From assembly GCA_022510745.1 (NCBI GenBank), contig JAFLSY010000008.1:1-64000 (forward strand): DNA of 64,000 nt. Reading direction: 5' to 3'. The notes under the pieces were generated by a model. That model was given only the letters and a program-made list of their open reading frames with translations, had not been told where the DNA came from and ran no database searches. This DNA is from Lachnospiraceae bacterium. Its GTDB lineage: Bacteria; Bacillota; Clostridia; Lachnospirales; Lachnospiraceae. Position 1 is the first letter of the stretch, and every line of letters begins with the position of its first letter. Of the stretch, positions 53,019-62,889 are shown piece after piece. The translations under genes were made by a program, and so were the position numbers.

Positions 53019-54806
53019 CTATTCTGCCGCTGCAGCTTCCGATGCTGCTTCTTCTACTGTAGTGGGATAATATAAGCATACCAGGCTGAATACAATTCTG
53101 GTACCATCATCCTGTGCGGACAACTCTGCATTTGCATTTTCGCCCCCATCACCCTCTTCGGTACTCTCCCCTGCAGTTTCCTCCCCGTCATCGGCCTCTT
53201 CCTCATGATCGGAATTTGAAGTATCTACTTCCTCAGTGGAAATACCAGCTACGGAAACATTCATTAAACTGTCAAAACCTCTCATGGTCTGGATAACCTT
53301 TGCTGCCTCTTCCATATTCATAGTCTGTATTGCTATTACGGCCTGAGTACCATCGGAAGTAAACTCCTTCACCACTGCATCCGCCGGCAGTTTCTCCTCC
53401 AGTTCCTCCAGAAAAGCAACCAGTCCATCGTTAGGGGACTCGGTCAATCTATAGCCGGCACGTATTTCATTAAAGAGAGCAACCGTATGATTATGGAGAT
53501 TGTATACAGATTCCGCAGGCATATAAGTCGCTTCGAGACGCTGCAAACGCGCCTGTTCTGCTTTGGCCTCGTTATACTGGGTCATTCCCAACACCGCTAA
53601 TGCTGCTGAAGCAGCTATAAAGAATAAAGCCGCCAACACAGTCACACTCTTATAATTGACTTCCTTGCTATCAGATTTCTTTTTCTCTTCACTGATAAAG
53701 CCCACCGGTGCAATAGCCGCACCAATACTGGCAATATAACGGCCCGGTGTTCCGTCACCGTCACCTTTATTCCAGGAAATGGTGTCAAACTTGTTCATTA
53801 CCACGGTGCGGACGCCTAACTCATTGGTAAAGAGCTTGGAGAGGCCGCTGATGTCGCTGCCCAATCCCACAAGCCGTATCCTCTTAATGGGATTCTCAAT
53901 ATTCTTGGAATTGTATAAATCCACCACTCTGCCCACATTGCTGATGAGGGGCATAAGGGCTTCCGAAATCTCCTGCTTGGCAGCCACCATTTTTGCAGTG
54001 TCGTCAAGATCATCGAAATCTTCAATATCTTCCTCGTCGTCGTCATCCACGGGCTTTACATTCTCACTCAAAGCCAACTTAATGCAGGTCCTGCGCTTCA
54101 TCAGCTCCAATGCATCCTTATAGATATCCTCTTCAAAGGCCTTGGAGTCCATCAGCGTCTCTACCGCAGAGTCCACGCCATAGGCAATATTTCTCTGCAG
54201 CACCAGATTCTGTGCCGCGATCACGGTAGCATAGGTGGTTTTCTCTTCCACCTTGATGACCATCTCCGTCTCTTCCTTACATTCGTTTTTCATAACCTGA
54301 AAAACGCTGTTTCCCGAATGATCCAAGGAAACCAGATTCAGACCGCAGAGTTTCGCAAAATTCTCATATCCGGCAACCAGATTCTTGCCGGCAGCCATTA
54401 CCATTACCCGAAAGCGATCGGCCTGACCTTCCGCCTTCACTGTGCCCAACACCAGATGCGCCAGTTCATATTCGCTTAAGTCAATGGGGAAATAATCCGA
54501 CGCATTGGCTTTTATCATACCATCTATCTGATTCATTTTGACCACGGGCAGCATAACCTCTCTGGTTGCAATCTTGCTGGAGGTCACGGAAAAAACCACC
54601 TGCTTGGTCTTGATCTTATTCACATTCAATGCCTTCTTAACGGCAGCCGCAAACTCCGGAGTCCCCGTCAGAAAGCCGTCCTCCACTACCCTCTCAGGTG
54701 TGGGAACACTCACATATTTATATACCTTCGGATTCTTTGTCCGAAAGTCCATTTCACAAATTCTGGTTAATGAATTTCCAATCTCTATGCTGAGTATTTT
54801 AGCCAT
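53019..54806 (-). CDS. pilM: PilM-PilN fusion protein (type IV pilus assembly platform)
   Basis: The 595-aa product joins two usually separate proteins. Residues 1-~375 are PilM, an actin-like ATPase fold (IEIGNSLTRICEMD at 7-20; LDHSGNSVFQ; VGLGSDISGLSKLF). Residues ~395-545 are PilN: a membrane helix (about 396-417), a short coiled coil and a ferredoxin-like domain. PilM normally binds the cytoplasmic tip of PilN, so the fusion ties the pair together. An acidic insertion (DDDDEEDIEDFDDLDD) interrupts PilM at about 250-267, and a Glu-rich stretch follows the PilN part. It precedes pilO. Confidence 0.85.
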   Translation of the reverse strand: MAKILSIEIGNSLTRICEMDFRTKNPKVYKYVSVPTPERVVEDGFLTGTPEFAAAVKKALNVNKIKTKQVVFSVTSSKIATREVMLPVVKMNQIDGMIKANASDYFPIDLSEYELAHLVLGTVKAEGQADRFRVMVMAAGKNLVAGYENFAKLCGLNLVSLDHSGNSVFQVMKNECKEETEMVIKVEEKTTYATVIAAQNLVLQRNIAYGVDSAVETLMDSKAFEEDIYKDALELMKRRTCIKLALSENVKPVDDDDEEDIEDFDDLDDTAKMVAAKQEISEALMPLISNVGRVVDLYNSKNIENPIKRIRLVGLGSDISGLSKLFTNELGVRTVVMNKFDTISWNKGDGDGTPGRYIASIGAAIAPVGFISEEKKKSDSKEVNYKSVTVLAALFFIAASAALAVLGMTQYNEAKAEQARLQRLEATYMPAESVYNLHNHTVALFNEIRAGYRLTESPNDGLVAFLEELEEKLPADAVVKEFTSDGTQAVIAIQTMNMEEAAKVIQTMRGFDSLMNVSVAGISTEEVDTSNSDHEEEADDGEETAGESTEEGDGGENANAELSAQDDGTRIVFSLVCLYYPTTVEEAASEAAAAE

Positions 54807-54843
54807 TGTATCCCCTTTCTATGGCCGTCGTCTGAAGTATGGC

Positions 54844-55617
54844 TTAAAGCCCCAGAGTTCCCAAATACCAGTTCAAAAACCGGTCCCCCCACAGAGCGGC
54901 CACCATAACCCCAACGGAAAGGTAGGGTCCCATAGCGAGCACACGCCCCTCTCCCGAAATCTTCATACGGATGAGGTGGACGACAGCTCCCACGACACAT
55001 CCGATCAAAAATGCCAGAATGATCAATTTCCAGCCAAGTAACAGCCCGCAGGCTGCCATCAGTTTAATATCACCGCCGCCGATTGCCCGGCCCTTGGTGC
55101 AAATATACAAAATATACAGAAAAACGCTGACTGATAAAAATCCGATTATGTAAAGCAGAAAATCCCGATAGTCAAGCGTTGCTCTGATAATACCCAAAAA
55201 GCCGATGAAGATATTGCATCCCACCGGTATCTCATAGGTTTTCCAGTCAATAAAGCTCAAAATCAAGAGTGCGCTGCCTGCCAGGCAGAAGAGTAGGGCC
55301 TCCACGCCTATGCCGCAGACACAAAAAATCAATACATACAGGCCCCCGTTCAGCACCTCGAGTACGAGGTGCTGGGGGGATATCCTTGTTTTACATTTTC
55401 GACATTTGCCTCCCAGAAATACGTAACTGAAAATCGGTACCAGGTCATACCACTTCAGCTGATAACCGCAGTTCTCACAATGGGAACGTATCTTCACAAT
55501 GCTCTCCTTTCGGGGAAGCCTGCAGATACACACATTGACGAAACTGCCAATCACACTGCCGTAGAGAAAGACCACCAAGTACACTACAATTTTCAGCGAT
55601 GTAGGGATATCATACAT
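54844..55617 (-). CDS. pilD: Prepilin peptidase/N-methyltransferase PilD
   Basis: The 257-aa aspartic protease cleaves prepilin leaders and methylates the new N-terminus. Two Cys pairs (CENC, CRKC) lie in the N-terminal cytoplasmic loop, and the two catalytic Asp residues are in SFIDWKTYEIP (about 125) and GGGDIKLMAA (about 190). Multiple membrane helices follow the family pattern. All prepilins here show the fitting G-(F/L)-S/T-x-x-E site. Confidence 0.95.
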   Translation of the reverse strand: MYDIPTSLKIVVYLVVFLYGSVIGSFVNVCICRLPRKESIVKIRSHCENCGYQLKWYDLVPIFSYVFLGGKCRKCKTRISPQHLVLEVLNGGLYVLIFCVCGIGVEALLFCLAGSALLILSFIDWKTYEIPVGCNIFIGFLGIIRATLDYRDFLLYIIGFLSVSVFLYILYICTKGRAIGGGDIKLMAACGLLLGWKLIILAFLIGCVVGAVVHLIRMKISGEGRVLAMGPYLSVGVMVAALWGDRFLNWYLGTLGL

Positions 55618-55639
55618 GGGAGTGTCCTTTCAGCTATGA

Positions 55640-56077
55640 TTACTTACCGCCGGTTTGCTTATAGGTTGCAGCTGCATCACGATCAGTCAGGTCGATCTTA
55701 TCGGAACCTACTGTAATAGAAACAGAAACTACACCAGTACCAGCATCATAAGCTACTGTAAATCCGGCAGTCTTATCAGCGGTACCGCCACTGATGGTAG
55801 GTGCCTTTGCTACTGTAGAAGCACATACAGTACCAGAAGCAGGTGAAGCAGTATAATCTACAAACTTAGCTCCTGCGGAAGATCCAGATAAAACTCCGTC
55901 CGCAATATCAGCTTCAATCGCACTCTTAATTTCCTCTGCGTTCTGGATATCGGTAGCACGACGGCCCTGCTCTACATACTTGATGAAAGTAGGAGCCAAT
56001 ACACCGATCAGTACTGCCATGATGGCAATAACAATGATCAACTCAACGAGTGAAAAACCTTTGTTGTCCTTTTTCAT
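55640..56077 (-). CDS. pilA: Major type IV pilin
   Basis: The 145-aa prepilin has leader MKKDNKG and mature start FSLVELIIVIAIMAVLIGVL with Glu5, then a short helix and an Ala/Thr/Gly-rich globular domain (about 55-145) without a disulfide pair (only one Cys). Its size and first-pilin position after pilC mark it as the major subunit. The leader, helix and small domain resemble Clostridium-type PilA. Confidence 0.9.
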   Translation of the reverse strand: MKKDNKGFSLVELIIVIAIMAVLIGVLAPTFIKYVEQGRRATDIQNAEEIKSAIEADIADGVLSGSSAGAKFVDYTASPASGTVCASTVAKAPTISGGTADKTAGFTVAYDAGTGVVSVSITVGSDKIDLTDRDAAATYKQTGGK

Positions 56078-56143
56078 AAACCTTCTCTCCTTTTTATTAA
56101 AATTATTTATCTCTAACGCCGCCCTACCGACGTTAAATTCATT

Positions 56144-57358
56144 TTACAGATTATCCAGTGCCTGATACATGGATAACATGGGAGCCATACATGCGCCGAT
56201 CAGCACGCCTACCACTCCCGCCATCACTACGATGATCATGGGTTCCATGGCTGCCATCAAGGACTGTACCGCCATCTCCACTTCTTCGTCGTAATAGTCT
56301 GCTAGTTTCGTCAACATCTCTTCCGTATTACCGGCTTCCTCGCCGATACGGGTCATATGGTAGACCATGGGAGGAAAGAGTCCGCATTCCTCTAAGGGTC
56401 TGGATAAGGGCTGGCCTATGACGATCTCATTCTTACAGTTGTCCAGCGCTTCTTTAAAATACACATTCTGCATGGTATTGCTGACAATATCCACCGCTTC
56501 TATCAAAGGTACGCCCGCCGCAAGCAAGGTACTTAAAGTACGGGACATCATGGCGGAAGCTGACTTTACTTCCAAATTCTTAAAAGCCGGAAGCTTTAAT
56601 TTTAAACCGTGAAATACATGTTTGCCGGAATCCGTCTTGGCAAAACTTCTTATTGCAACTACGATAACTATAATCACAGGCACCAGTATGAACCACTTAC
56701 CTATTATAAAGTCGCTGGCTGCCATGACCGCTTTTGTAAGGCCCGGCAGGTCTGTGCCTAAGTCAGCAAACATATTTACATAGTTGGGAATAACCACCGT
56801 CAACATAACAATGACTACACCCACCATAACAACGCAGAGTGCAGCAGGATAAATCATAGCTTTCTTGACCAAAGCCTGAGTCTTGGAGGACTTTTCAAAC
56901 TGTACAGCCATACGCTCCAGCGCCACATCCAAACTACCGGAAGATTCGCCTGCAGCTACCATGTTGATCAGCAAATCAGGAAATACCTTGGGATACTCTG
57001 ATAGAGCATGAGCCAGAGTCTCGCCCTTCTCCACGCTGACTCTCACACCCTCTGTGGCCATCTGCAGCTGCTTGTTCTCCGTCTGCTCGCTAAGCATCTT
57101 GAGAGCTTCCAAGATAGACACGCCCGCCTTGGTCATGGCCACGAACTGCCTACAGAAAACACTCAGATCCCTGGGTTTGGGATATCCGCCGATTTCAATA
57201 TTGAGATCTTTGGTAAAGACACTCTGCGTCTTTAACTCCAACAGTGTCAGCCCCTGCTGCTTGACCTCAAATTTCGCCTTTTCCTCGTTATCCGCTTCTA
57301 CGCTGCCCTTTACAATCTTGCCGGCCTTATCTATTGCTTCATAGCCATAGGATGCCAT
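56144..57358 (-). CDS. pilC: Type IV pilus platform protein PilC
   Basis: The 404-aa protein has two GspF domains (about 68-190 and 270-395) with membrane helices at about 168-190, 217-236 and 375-398. It is the inner-membrane base on which PilB acts. Motifs FCRQFVAMTKAGVSILEAL and SLDVALERMA are typical. It is the first gene after the pilC promoter. Confidence 0.95.
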   Translation of the reverse strand: MASYGYEAIDKAGKIVKGSVEADNEEKAKFEVKQQGLTLLELKTQSVFTKDLNIEIGGYPKPRDLSVFCRQFVAMTKAGVSILEALKMLSEQTENKQLQMATEGVRVSVEKGETLAHALSEYPKVFPDLLINMVAAGESSGSLDVALERMAVQFEKSSKTQALVKKAMIYPAALCVVMVGVVIVMLTVVIPNYVNMFADLGTDLPGLTKAVMAASDFIIGKWFILVPVIIVIVVAIRSFAKTDSGKHVFHGLKLKLPAFKNLEVKSASAMMSRTLSTLLAAGVPLIEAVDIVSNTMQNVYFKEALDNCKNEIVIGQPLSRPLEECGLFPPMVYHMTRIGEEAGNTEEMLTKLADYYDEEVEMAVQSLMAAMEPMIIVVMAGVVGVLIGACMAPMLSMYQALDNL

Positions 57359-57424
57359 GTAAATCCCCCTTAACCGCTGCTGTTCTCTCCGACTGGTACT
57401 ATATACCCATATTTTACTATCTAC

Positions 57425-57453
57425 ATTTTACCATACAACCATTTGATTGTAAA
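57425..57453 (-). promoter_or_regulatory. Promoter of the pilC-pilA-pilD... operon
   Basis: TTTACA (57453 to 57448), 17 bp, TAAAAT (57430 to 57425), about 67 bases before the pilC ATG. With the terminator at 57585 it separates this operon from pilB. Confidence 0.6.
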
Positions 57454-57584
57454 CCAAATATTTTATTTTGGAAACCATTTCTCCGAAATGTGAGATTTTG
57501 TATTTTTTGTTGGATTCGGTCAAATTATATATTTATATATATTATCGTCATTTGCGACATGAGTTTTAGCTAACAACACAAAAA

Positions 57585-57606
57585 CCGCGCCGGATATCCG
57601 GCGCGG
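57585..57606 (-). terminator. pilB terminator (22-bp perfect palindrome)
   Basis: CCGCGCCGGAT and its exact complement ATCCGGCGCGG form a perfect 22-bp palindrome followed by TTTTT on the minus strand, about 17 bases after the pilB stop. Confidence 0.85.
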
Positions 57607-57622
57607 CCACTGTCAATATTTT

Positions 57623-59314
57623 CTATGAATCGAAGGATACCTTCATCATCTCACTGTAGGATGTAATACCGGAAAGCACATATTCCGAGGCGCTCATACG
57701 CAGGGTGTGCATACCTTCCTTAATGGCCTGCTCCTTAATTTCCTCAGCGTTGCCGCCCTTACTGATGATATGGCGTAAGGGCTGGGTCATTTCCAAGATC
57801 TCATAGACACCGATACGTCCCTTGTAACCCATATTGTCGCACTGAGGACAGCCGCAGGGCTCATATATCTCAACACTCTCTTCGGGCTTGCAGCCTAAAA
57901 TCTCCTTTTCTTCTTCATCAGCGAGGCGGGGCTTCTTGCAGTTGGGACAGAGCCGTCTTACCAGACGCTGCGCAATAACGCCCACGATGGAATCTGCAAT
58001 CAGATAAGGTTCCAGACCCATATCCGCCAGACGGGTGATGGTGCTGGCTGAGGAGTTGGTATGCAGGGTGCTTACCACCAAGTGACCGGTGATGGACGCC
58101 TGCACCGCGATACTGGCTGTTTCAATATCACGGATCTCACCGATCATGATGATATCCGGGTCCTGACGCAGAATGGAACGCAGGGCGCTGGCAAAAGTCA
58201 GATTCGCCTTGTTGTTCGTCTGCACCTGATTGATACCGTCGATATTTGCCTCCACGGGGTCCTCAACGGTGATGATATTTACATCCTCGGTATTCAACTC
58301 GCTAAGAGCCGTATATAGGGTTGTGGACTTACCGCTACCGGTGGGTCCCGTTACCAGCAAGATACCGTGGGGATTTTTCAGAATATGGTCAAACTGTTTC
58401 ATTTCACCGGGTTTTAAGCCTAACTGGCTCTTTTCCCTATTAAGGGCCGCCTTAGCGGCCAAACGCATAACGATCTTCTCGCCGTATACAGTGGGAAGAA
58501 CGGATACACGGATATCGTACTCCGTACGGTCCACGATCTGGGTAATACGCCCGTCCTGAGGCTTCCTCTTCTCTGCAATATCCATACCGCCGATAATCTT
58601 GACACGGGCCGATAATGCAGGGAGCACCGCAATATCGTATTTTGCCCTCTCATACAGAGCACCGTCGATACGGTAGCGGATACGGACCTTTCTTTCCATG
58701 GGTTCAATATGTATATCGGAAGCCCTTTGTCTGGCTGCCTTCTCAATCATATCCTTTACCAGCATAACGATGGGTGAGCTGTTGATATCCTCGTTAAACT
58801 CATCCTCTTCTTCTACGACTAAGCGTTCCTTGGTATATTCTTCCAGAGCGGAATCCACTTCGTCCGTACCAAAATATTTGTCTATGGCAAGCATGATGCT
58901 TCTGGGCGTAGCAACTACAGGTTCTACCTGACAGCCCGTAATAATGGAAATATCGTCCATAGCGTTGAGATCCTGAGGATCAGCCATAGCCAACTGCAGG
59001 ACATTCATATTGTCCGGTGCATAACCAAGGGGCAATACCTGATTCTTCTTTAATACGGAGGCCGACACCAGGTCCTGAATATCCGGTGTAATGGTAATAT
59101 TCTGCAGGTCGCTGTAGGCATACCCTAACTGCCGGCTTAATACGCTGGCAATCACTTCCTCCGTTACCATATTCTCGTCAACCAGAGTTTCGCCGAGTTT
59201 CCTGCCGCTTCCCTTCTGCATCTCCAGCGCCTGCTCCAGCTGCGCATCTGTAATGGCGCCGCTTTCTACCAGCGCCTCACCCAAACGAACCTTTCTTCTG
59301 ATAAAGTCTGCCAT
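57623..59314 (-). CDS. pilB: Type IV pilus extension ATPase PilB
   Basis: The 563-aa GspE-type motor has an N-terminal GspE-N domain (about 1-150), Walker A GPTGSGKSTTLYT, the Asp box region, Walker B IIMIGEIRDIETA with the catalytic Glu, the His box and a zinc-binding four-Cys cluster (CPNC...CGCPQC). It polymerises pilin. The Shine-Dalgarno GGAGG is 13 bases before the ATG, longer than usual. No pilT-like second motor lies in this window. Confidence 0.95.
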   Translation of the reverse strand: MADFIRRKVRLGEALVESGAITDAQLEQALEMQKGSGRKLGETLVDENMVTEEVIASVLSRQLGYAYSDLQNITITPDIQDLVSASVLKKNQVLPLGYAPDNMNVLQLAMADPQDLNAMDDISIITGCQVEPVVATPRSIMLAIDKYFGTDEVDSALEEYTKERLVVEEEDEFNEDINSSPIVMLVKDMIEKAARQRASDIHIEPMERKVRIRYRIDGALYERAKYDIAVLPALSARVKIIGGMDIAEKRKPQDGRITQIVDRTEYDIRVSVLPTVYGEKIVMRLAAKAALNREKSQLGLKPGEMKQFDHILKNPHGILLVTGPTGSGKSTTLYTALSELNTEDVNIITVEDPVEANIDGINQVQTNNKANLTFASALRSILRQDPDIIMIGEIRDIETASIAVQASITGHLVVSTLHTNSSASTITRLADMGLEPYLIADSIVGVIAQRLVRRLCPNCKKPRLADEEEKEILGCKPEESVEIYEPCGCPQCDNMGYKGRIGVYEILEMTQPLRHIISKGGNAEEIKEQAIKEGMHTLRMSASEYVLSGITSYSEMMKVSFDS

Positions 59315-59365
59315 ATTTGATTGATAACCTCCGGTTAATAAATTCTAAAATCCCCATTCTCTCCT

Positions 59366-59394
59366 ATTATAATCTTATTCGCTTTTTCTGTCAA
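59366..59394 (-). promoter_or_regulatory. pilB promoter, perfect consensus
   Basis: TTGACA (59394 to 59389), 17 bp, TATAAT (59371 to 59366), about 52 bases before the pilB ATG. Both hexamers match the vegetative consensus exactly. Confidence 0.85.
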
Positions 59395-59433
59395 ATGTGA
59401 TAAGTCCTTGTCTTCACATTAAAAATGGTATTA

Positions 59434-59465
59434 AAAATGGCAGGAAAAGATTTCCCTGCCATTTT
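59434..59465 (-). terminator. Terminator of the gapA-pgk-tpiA operon
   Basis: AAAATGGCAGG (59434-59444) and CCTGCCATTTT (59455-59465) pair over 11 bp with a 10-base loop, followed by T residues on the minus strand, about 27 bases after the tpiA stop. Confidence 0.85.
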
Positions 59466-59491
59466 CAATAGTATGCATATTAACGATAATC

Positions 59492-60241
59492 TTACTTGTA
59501 ATTGACAATCTTCCCAAAATCCTCTTTCAAAGAAGCGCCGCCTACCAGACCGCCGTCAATGTCTGCCTGAGCAAACAACTCGGGTGCGCTGGAAGCGGAT
59601 ACGGAGCCGCCGTACTGAATCCGGATCTCCTCTGCTACCGCATTGCCGTAAAGTTCTGCGATGCAGGCACGGATAGCTGCACATACCTCCTGCGCCTGCT
59701 CGGTAGTTGCAACCTTGCCGGTACCGATAGCCCAGATGGGTTCGTATGCGATCACTGCAGTCTTTGCCTGGTCTGCCGTTACGTTCAGGAACGCGATCTT
59801 AATCTGCTGACGGATCCAGTCGATGGTAATCCCCTGCTCTCTCTGGGTGAGGGACTCGCCGCAGCAAATAATGGGGGTCAGATTGTGCTCAAAAGCCTTT
59901 AAAATCTTCTTGTTTACAGTTTCATCTGTTTCCGCAAAGTATTCTCTTCTTTCGGAGTGACCGATGATAACGTATTTCACACCTGCATCCACCAGCATGG
60001 CGGGAGAAATTTCACCGGTGAAAGCACCTTTCTCCTCAAAATACATATTTTCCGCACCAATCTCAATATTGGTTCCCTTTGCAGCCTCTACCGCAGGAAT
60101 GATATCAATAGCGGGTACACAGAATACCACGTCCGCATCCTGGGTTACTACCAGGGGTTTTAATTTTTCAATCAATGCTACGGCTTCACTGGGAGTCATG
60201 TTCATTTTCCAGTTGCCGGCAATAATCTTTCTTCTTGCCAT
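59492..60241 (-). CDS. tpiA: Triosephosphate isomerase
   Basis: The 249-aa TIM barrel interconverts glyceraldehyde-3-phosphate and dihydroxyacetone phosphate. Catalytic residues are visible: Lys in GNWKMNMT (about 10-12), His in VIIGHSERR (about 92-100), Glu in [11 protein letters not shown] (about 165-175), and the phosphate loop GGSVS. It lies downstream of pgk. Confidence 0.98.
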   Translation of the reverse strand: MARRKIIAGNWKMNMTPSEAVALIEKLKPLVVTQDADVVFCVPAIDIIPAVEAAKGTNIEIGAENMYFEEKGAFTGEISPAMLVDAGVKYVIIGHSERREYFAETDETVNKKILKAFEHNLTPIICCGESLTQREQGITIDWIRQQIKIAFLNVTADQAKTAVIAYEPIWAIGTGKVATTEQAQEVCAAIRACIAELYGNAVAEEIRIQYGGSVSASSAPELFAQADIDGGLVGGASLKEDFGKIVNYK

Positions 60242-60363
60242 TTACTTTTCCTCTTTTCTTTTTCTTTCTTATGACATGCATCTTATGAAAATGTATTTTC
60301 GGCACGCTCTCGCTCCGAAAAAACGCTGCCGCAACACACGGCGTTGCTGCTTACATGCATATT

Positions 60364-61587
60364 TTACTTGTCATCAGCTGCCGCAACGCCGGGAAGTACC
60401 TTACCCTCTAAGAACTCCAAGGAAGCGCCGCCGCCGGTAGAGATATGGCTCATCTTGTCGCCGAAGCCTAACTGGTTAACAGCTGCTGCGGAGTCACCGC
60501 CGCCGATGATGGTGGTAGCTTCCGTTTCAGCCAAGGCCTTTGCAACCGCAATGGTACCTGCTGCCAGAGTAGGATTTTCAAATACGCCCATGGGGCCGTT
60601 CCAAACTACAGTCTTAGCGCTCTTTACAGCATTTGCATATAACTCTGCGGTCTTAGGTCCAATGTCTAAGCCCTCCATGTCAGCGGGAATCTTGTCCGCA
60701 TCTACATGGGAAATCTCCACGGGTCCGTCAATGGGATCCGGGAAGCTCTTAGCAATGGTGGTATCAACGGGCAGAAGCAGCTTCTTACCAAGCTTACCAG
60801 CCTTATCCATCATTTCCTTACAGTAGTCAATCTTTTCATCATCTATCAAAGAGTTGCCCACTTCCATACCCTGTGCCTTTAAGAAGGTATAAGCCATACC
60901 GCCGCCGATGATGAGGGTATCGCATTTCTCCAACAGATTGGAGATAACATTCAATTTGTCAGCCACTTTAGCGCCGCCTAAAATTGCAACAAAAGGTCTT
61001 ACAGGATTCTCTACCGCATTGCCCAAGAAATTGATTTCCTTCTGCATCAGATAGCCAACCGCATTCTCGCCGCCCTTTGCAGAAATGCATTTGGTAACGC
61101 CTTCTACGGAAGCATGTGCTCTGTGGGAAGAACCGAATGCGTCGCATACATACAGGTCTGCCAGATCTGCCAGTTCCTTACTGAAAGCTTCGCCGTTCTT
61201 GGTTTCTTCGGAACCGCGGAAACGAGTATTCTGAAGCAGAACCACATCGCCTTCCTTCATAGCCTCTACTGCTGCGGTTGCTGCTTCGCCGGTTACGTTG
61301 TAATCGCCTACGAATACAACTTCCTTGCCCAGCTTCTCGGAAAGTCTCTTTGCTACGGGAGCTAAAGACTCGCCTTCATTGGGGCCGTTCTTTACCTTAC
61401 CTAAATGGGAGCAAAGAATTACCTTGCCGCCGTCATTGATCAACTTCTGAATGGTGGGAAGCGCTGCCACGATACGGGTCTCATCGGTAATCTCACCGTT
61501 CTTTAAAGGAACGTTGAAATCGCATCTTACCAGCACTCTTTTGCCCTTTGCATTGATATCATCTACAGATTTTTTGTTTAAACCCAT
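60364..61587 (-). CDS. pgk: Phosphoglycerate kinase
   Basis: The 407-aa enzyme makes ATP from 1,3-bisphosphoglycerate. Substrate and nucleotide sites are visible: [15 protein letters not shown], and the C-terminal [13 protein letters not shown] loop. The frame extends to 61602 through a TTG within the ribosome-binding site; GGAGG is 8 bases before ATG 61587. The 122 bases between it and tpiA contain GC-rich imperfect stems but no clear terminator. Confidence 0.97.
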   Translation of the reverse strand: MGLNKKSVDDINAKGKRVLVRCDFNVPLKNGEITDETRIVAALPTIQKLINDGGKVILCSHLGKVKNGPNEGESLAPVAKRLSEKLGKEVVFVGDYNVTGEAATAAVEAMKEGDVVLLQNTRFRGSEETKNGEAFSKELADLADLYVCDAFGSSHRAHASVEGVTKCISAKGGENAVGYLMQKEINFLGNAVENPVRPFVAILGGAKVADKLNVISNLLEKCDTLIIGGGMAYTFLKAQGMEVGNSLIDDEKIDYCKEMMDKAGKLGKKLLLPVDTTIAKSFPDPIDGPVEISHVDADKIPADMEGLDIGPKTAELYANAVKSAKTVVWNGPMGVFENPTLAAGTIAVAKALAETEATTIIGGGDSAAAVNQLGFGDKMSHISTGGGASLEFLEGKVLPGVAAADDK

Positions 61588-61617
61588 TGCACTGTCCTCC
61601 AATTTTAATTTTAAAAA

Positions 61618-61642
61618 GGGTCCGGTCCCTAAGACCGGACCC
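61618..61642 (-). terminator. Terminator or attenuator between gapA and pgk
   Basis: GGGTCCGGTC (61618-61627) and GACCGGACCC (61633-61642) are perfect 10-bp arms with a 5-base loop, then TTTTT on the minus strand. No promoter is obvious between it and pgk, so partial readthrough is likely, giving more gapA than pgk transcript. Confidence 0.75.
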
Positions 61643-61660
61643 TGACAGGTCTAACCCGTT

Positions 61661-62674
61661 TTATGCTAACTCGCTGAAATACTTGATGGTACGAACCATC
61701 TGGCTGGTGTAGCTGTTCTCATTGTCATACCAAGAAACAACCTGTACCTGAGTATTGCCGTCCTCCATGGGAGCTACCATGGTCTGGGTTGCATCGAAGA
61801 TGGAACCGTAGGTGCTTCCGATGATATCGGAGGATACGATCTCGTCGGTGTTGTATGCGAAGGACTCGGTTGCTGCTGCCTTCATAGCTGCATTGATCTC
61901 ATCCTTGGTAACTGCACCCTTCACAACTGCTACCAGAATGGTGGTAGAACCGGTAGCGGTAGGTACACGCTGTGCGGAACCGATCAGCTTGCCGTTCAGT
62001 TCGGGAATAACCAGACCGATTGCCTTAGCCGCGCCGGTGGAGTTGGGAACGATGTTGCAAGCGCCTGCACGGCTTCTTCTTAAATCGCCCTTTCTCTGAG
62101 GACCATCAAGGATCATCTGGTCGCCGGTGTAAGCGTGAACGGTGGTCATGATACCGCTCATGATAGGTCTGCAATCGTTCAGAGCCTTAGCCATGGGAGC
62201 CAAGCAGTTGGTGGTACAGGAAGCTGCGGAAATAACGGTATCCTCAGGCTTTAAGGTGTTGTGGTTTACATTGTATACGATGGTAGGAAGGTCATTGCCC
62301 GCAGGAGCGGAAATAACAACCTTACGAGCACCTGCAGTAATATGTGCGGATGCCTTTTCCTTGGAAGTATAGAAACCGGTACACTCTAAAACTACGTCTA
62401 CCTTTAACTCGCCCCAAGGAAGCTTAGAAGCGTCTGCCTCTTTATAAATTGTGATGGTCTTGCCGTTTACAGTGATGGAATCCTCACCAGCCTCAACCTT
62501 GTCCGCATATTTGTATTTACCCTGTGCGGTGTCATACTTCAACAGATGTGCAAGCATCGTGGGGCTTGTCAAATCGTTGATTGCCACTACTTCGTATCCT
62601 TCTGCATCAAACATCTGTCTGAATGCAAGACGACCAATACGGCCGAAACCATTAATTGCTACTCTTACTGCCAT
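61661..62674 (-). CDS. gapA: Glyceraldehyde-3-phosphate dehydrogenase, type I
   Basis: The 337-aa NAD-dependent enzyme has the Rossmann start [14 protein letters not shown] (8-21), catalytic Cys in [15 protein letters not shown] (about 150-164) with its His in [10 protein letters not shown], and a C-terminal WYDNE(N)SY motif. AGGAGG precedes the ATG. It heads the glycolytic operon. Confidence 0.98.
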   Translation of the reverse strand: MAVRVAINGFGRIGRLAFRQMFDAEGYEVVAINDLTSPTMLAHLLKYDTAQGKYKYADKVEAGEDSITVNGKTITIYKEADASKLPWGELKVDVVLECTGFYTSKEKASAHITAGARKVVISAPAGNDLPTIVYNVNHNTLKPEDTVISAASCTTNCLAPMAKALNDCRPIMSGIMTTVHAYTGDQMILDGPQRKGDLRRSRAGACNIVPNSTGAAKAIGLVIPELNGKLIGSAQRVPTATGSTTILVAVVKGAVTKDEINAAMKAAATESFAYNTDEIVSSDIIGSTYGSIFDATQTMVAPMEDGNTQVQVVSWYDNENSYTSQMVRTIKYFSELA

Positions 62675-62706
62675 TTTAGATTCCTCCTAAAATATTATTA
62701 TTGTAC

Positions 62707-62744
62707 CAATCAATATGATTGCCAAAATTTTGTCAACACTGACA
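62707..62744. promoter_or_regulatory. Palindromic pair upstream of gapA
   Basis: CAATCA-ATA-TGATTG (62707-62721) and TGTCA-ACAC-TGACA (62731-62744) are perfect short inverted repeats 33-70 bases before the gapA ATG. The second overlaps TTGACA on the minus strand, a candidate gapA -35 lacking an obvious -10 at standard spacing. They may be operator sites. Confidence 0.35.
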
Positions 62745-62818
62745 TTTTACCTAATTCCTGTCCAGAATTCAAGATGTAAATAAAAAAATTTGACATAAAT
62801 GGGAATTTTTATATTTTG

Positions 62819-62849
62819 TTTACAATTTGGATAGCGTTTTTGGTATAAT
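62819..62849 (+). promoter_or_regulatory. Promoter of the PHP phosphatase gene
   Basis: TTTACA (62819-62824) and a perfect TATAAT (62844-62849) with a long 19-bp spacer, 40 bases before the ATG at 62890. Confidence 0.5.
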
Positions 62850-62889
62850 TGATATGCACAGATAATTAAACAATAGAAAGGAAAACGTC

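Noticed and set aside
60242..60363. GC-rich stems between pgk and tpiA as a terminator
   Set aside because: TTTTCGG/CCGAAAA and GCCG/CGGC pairs exist, but no U-run follows on either strand.
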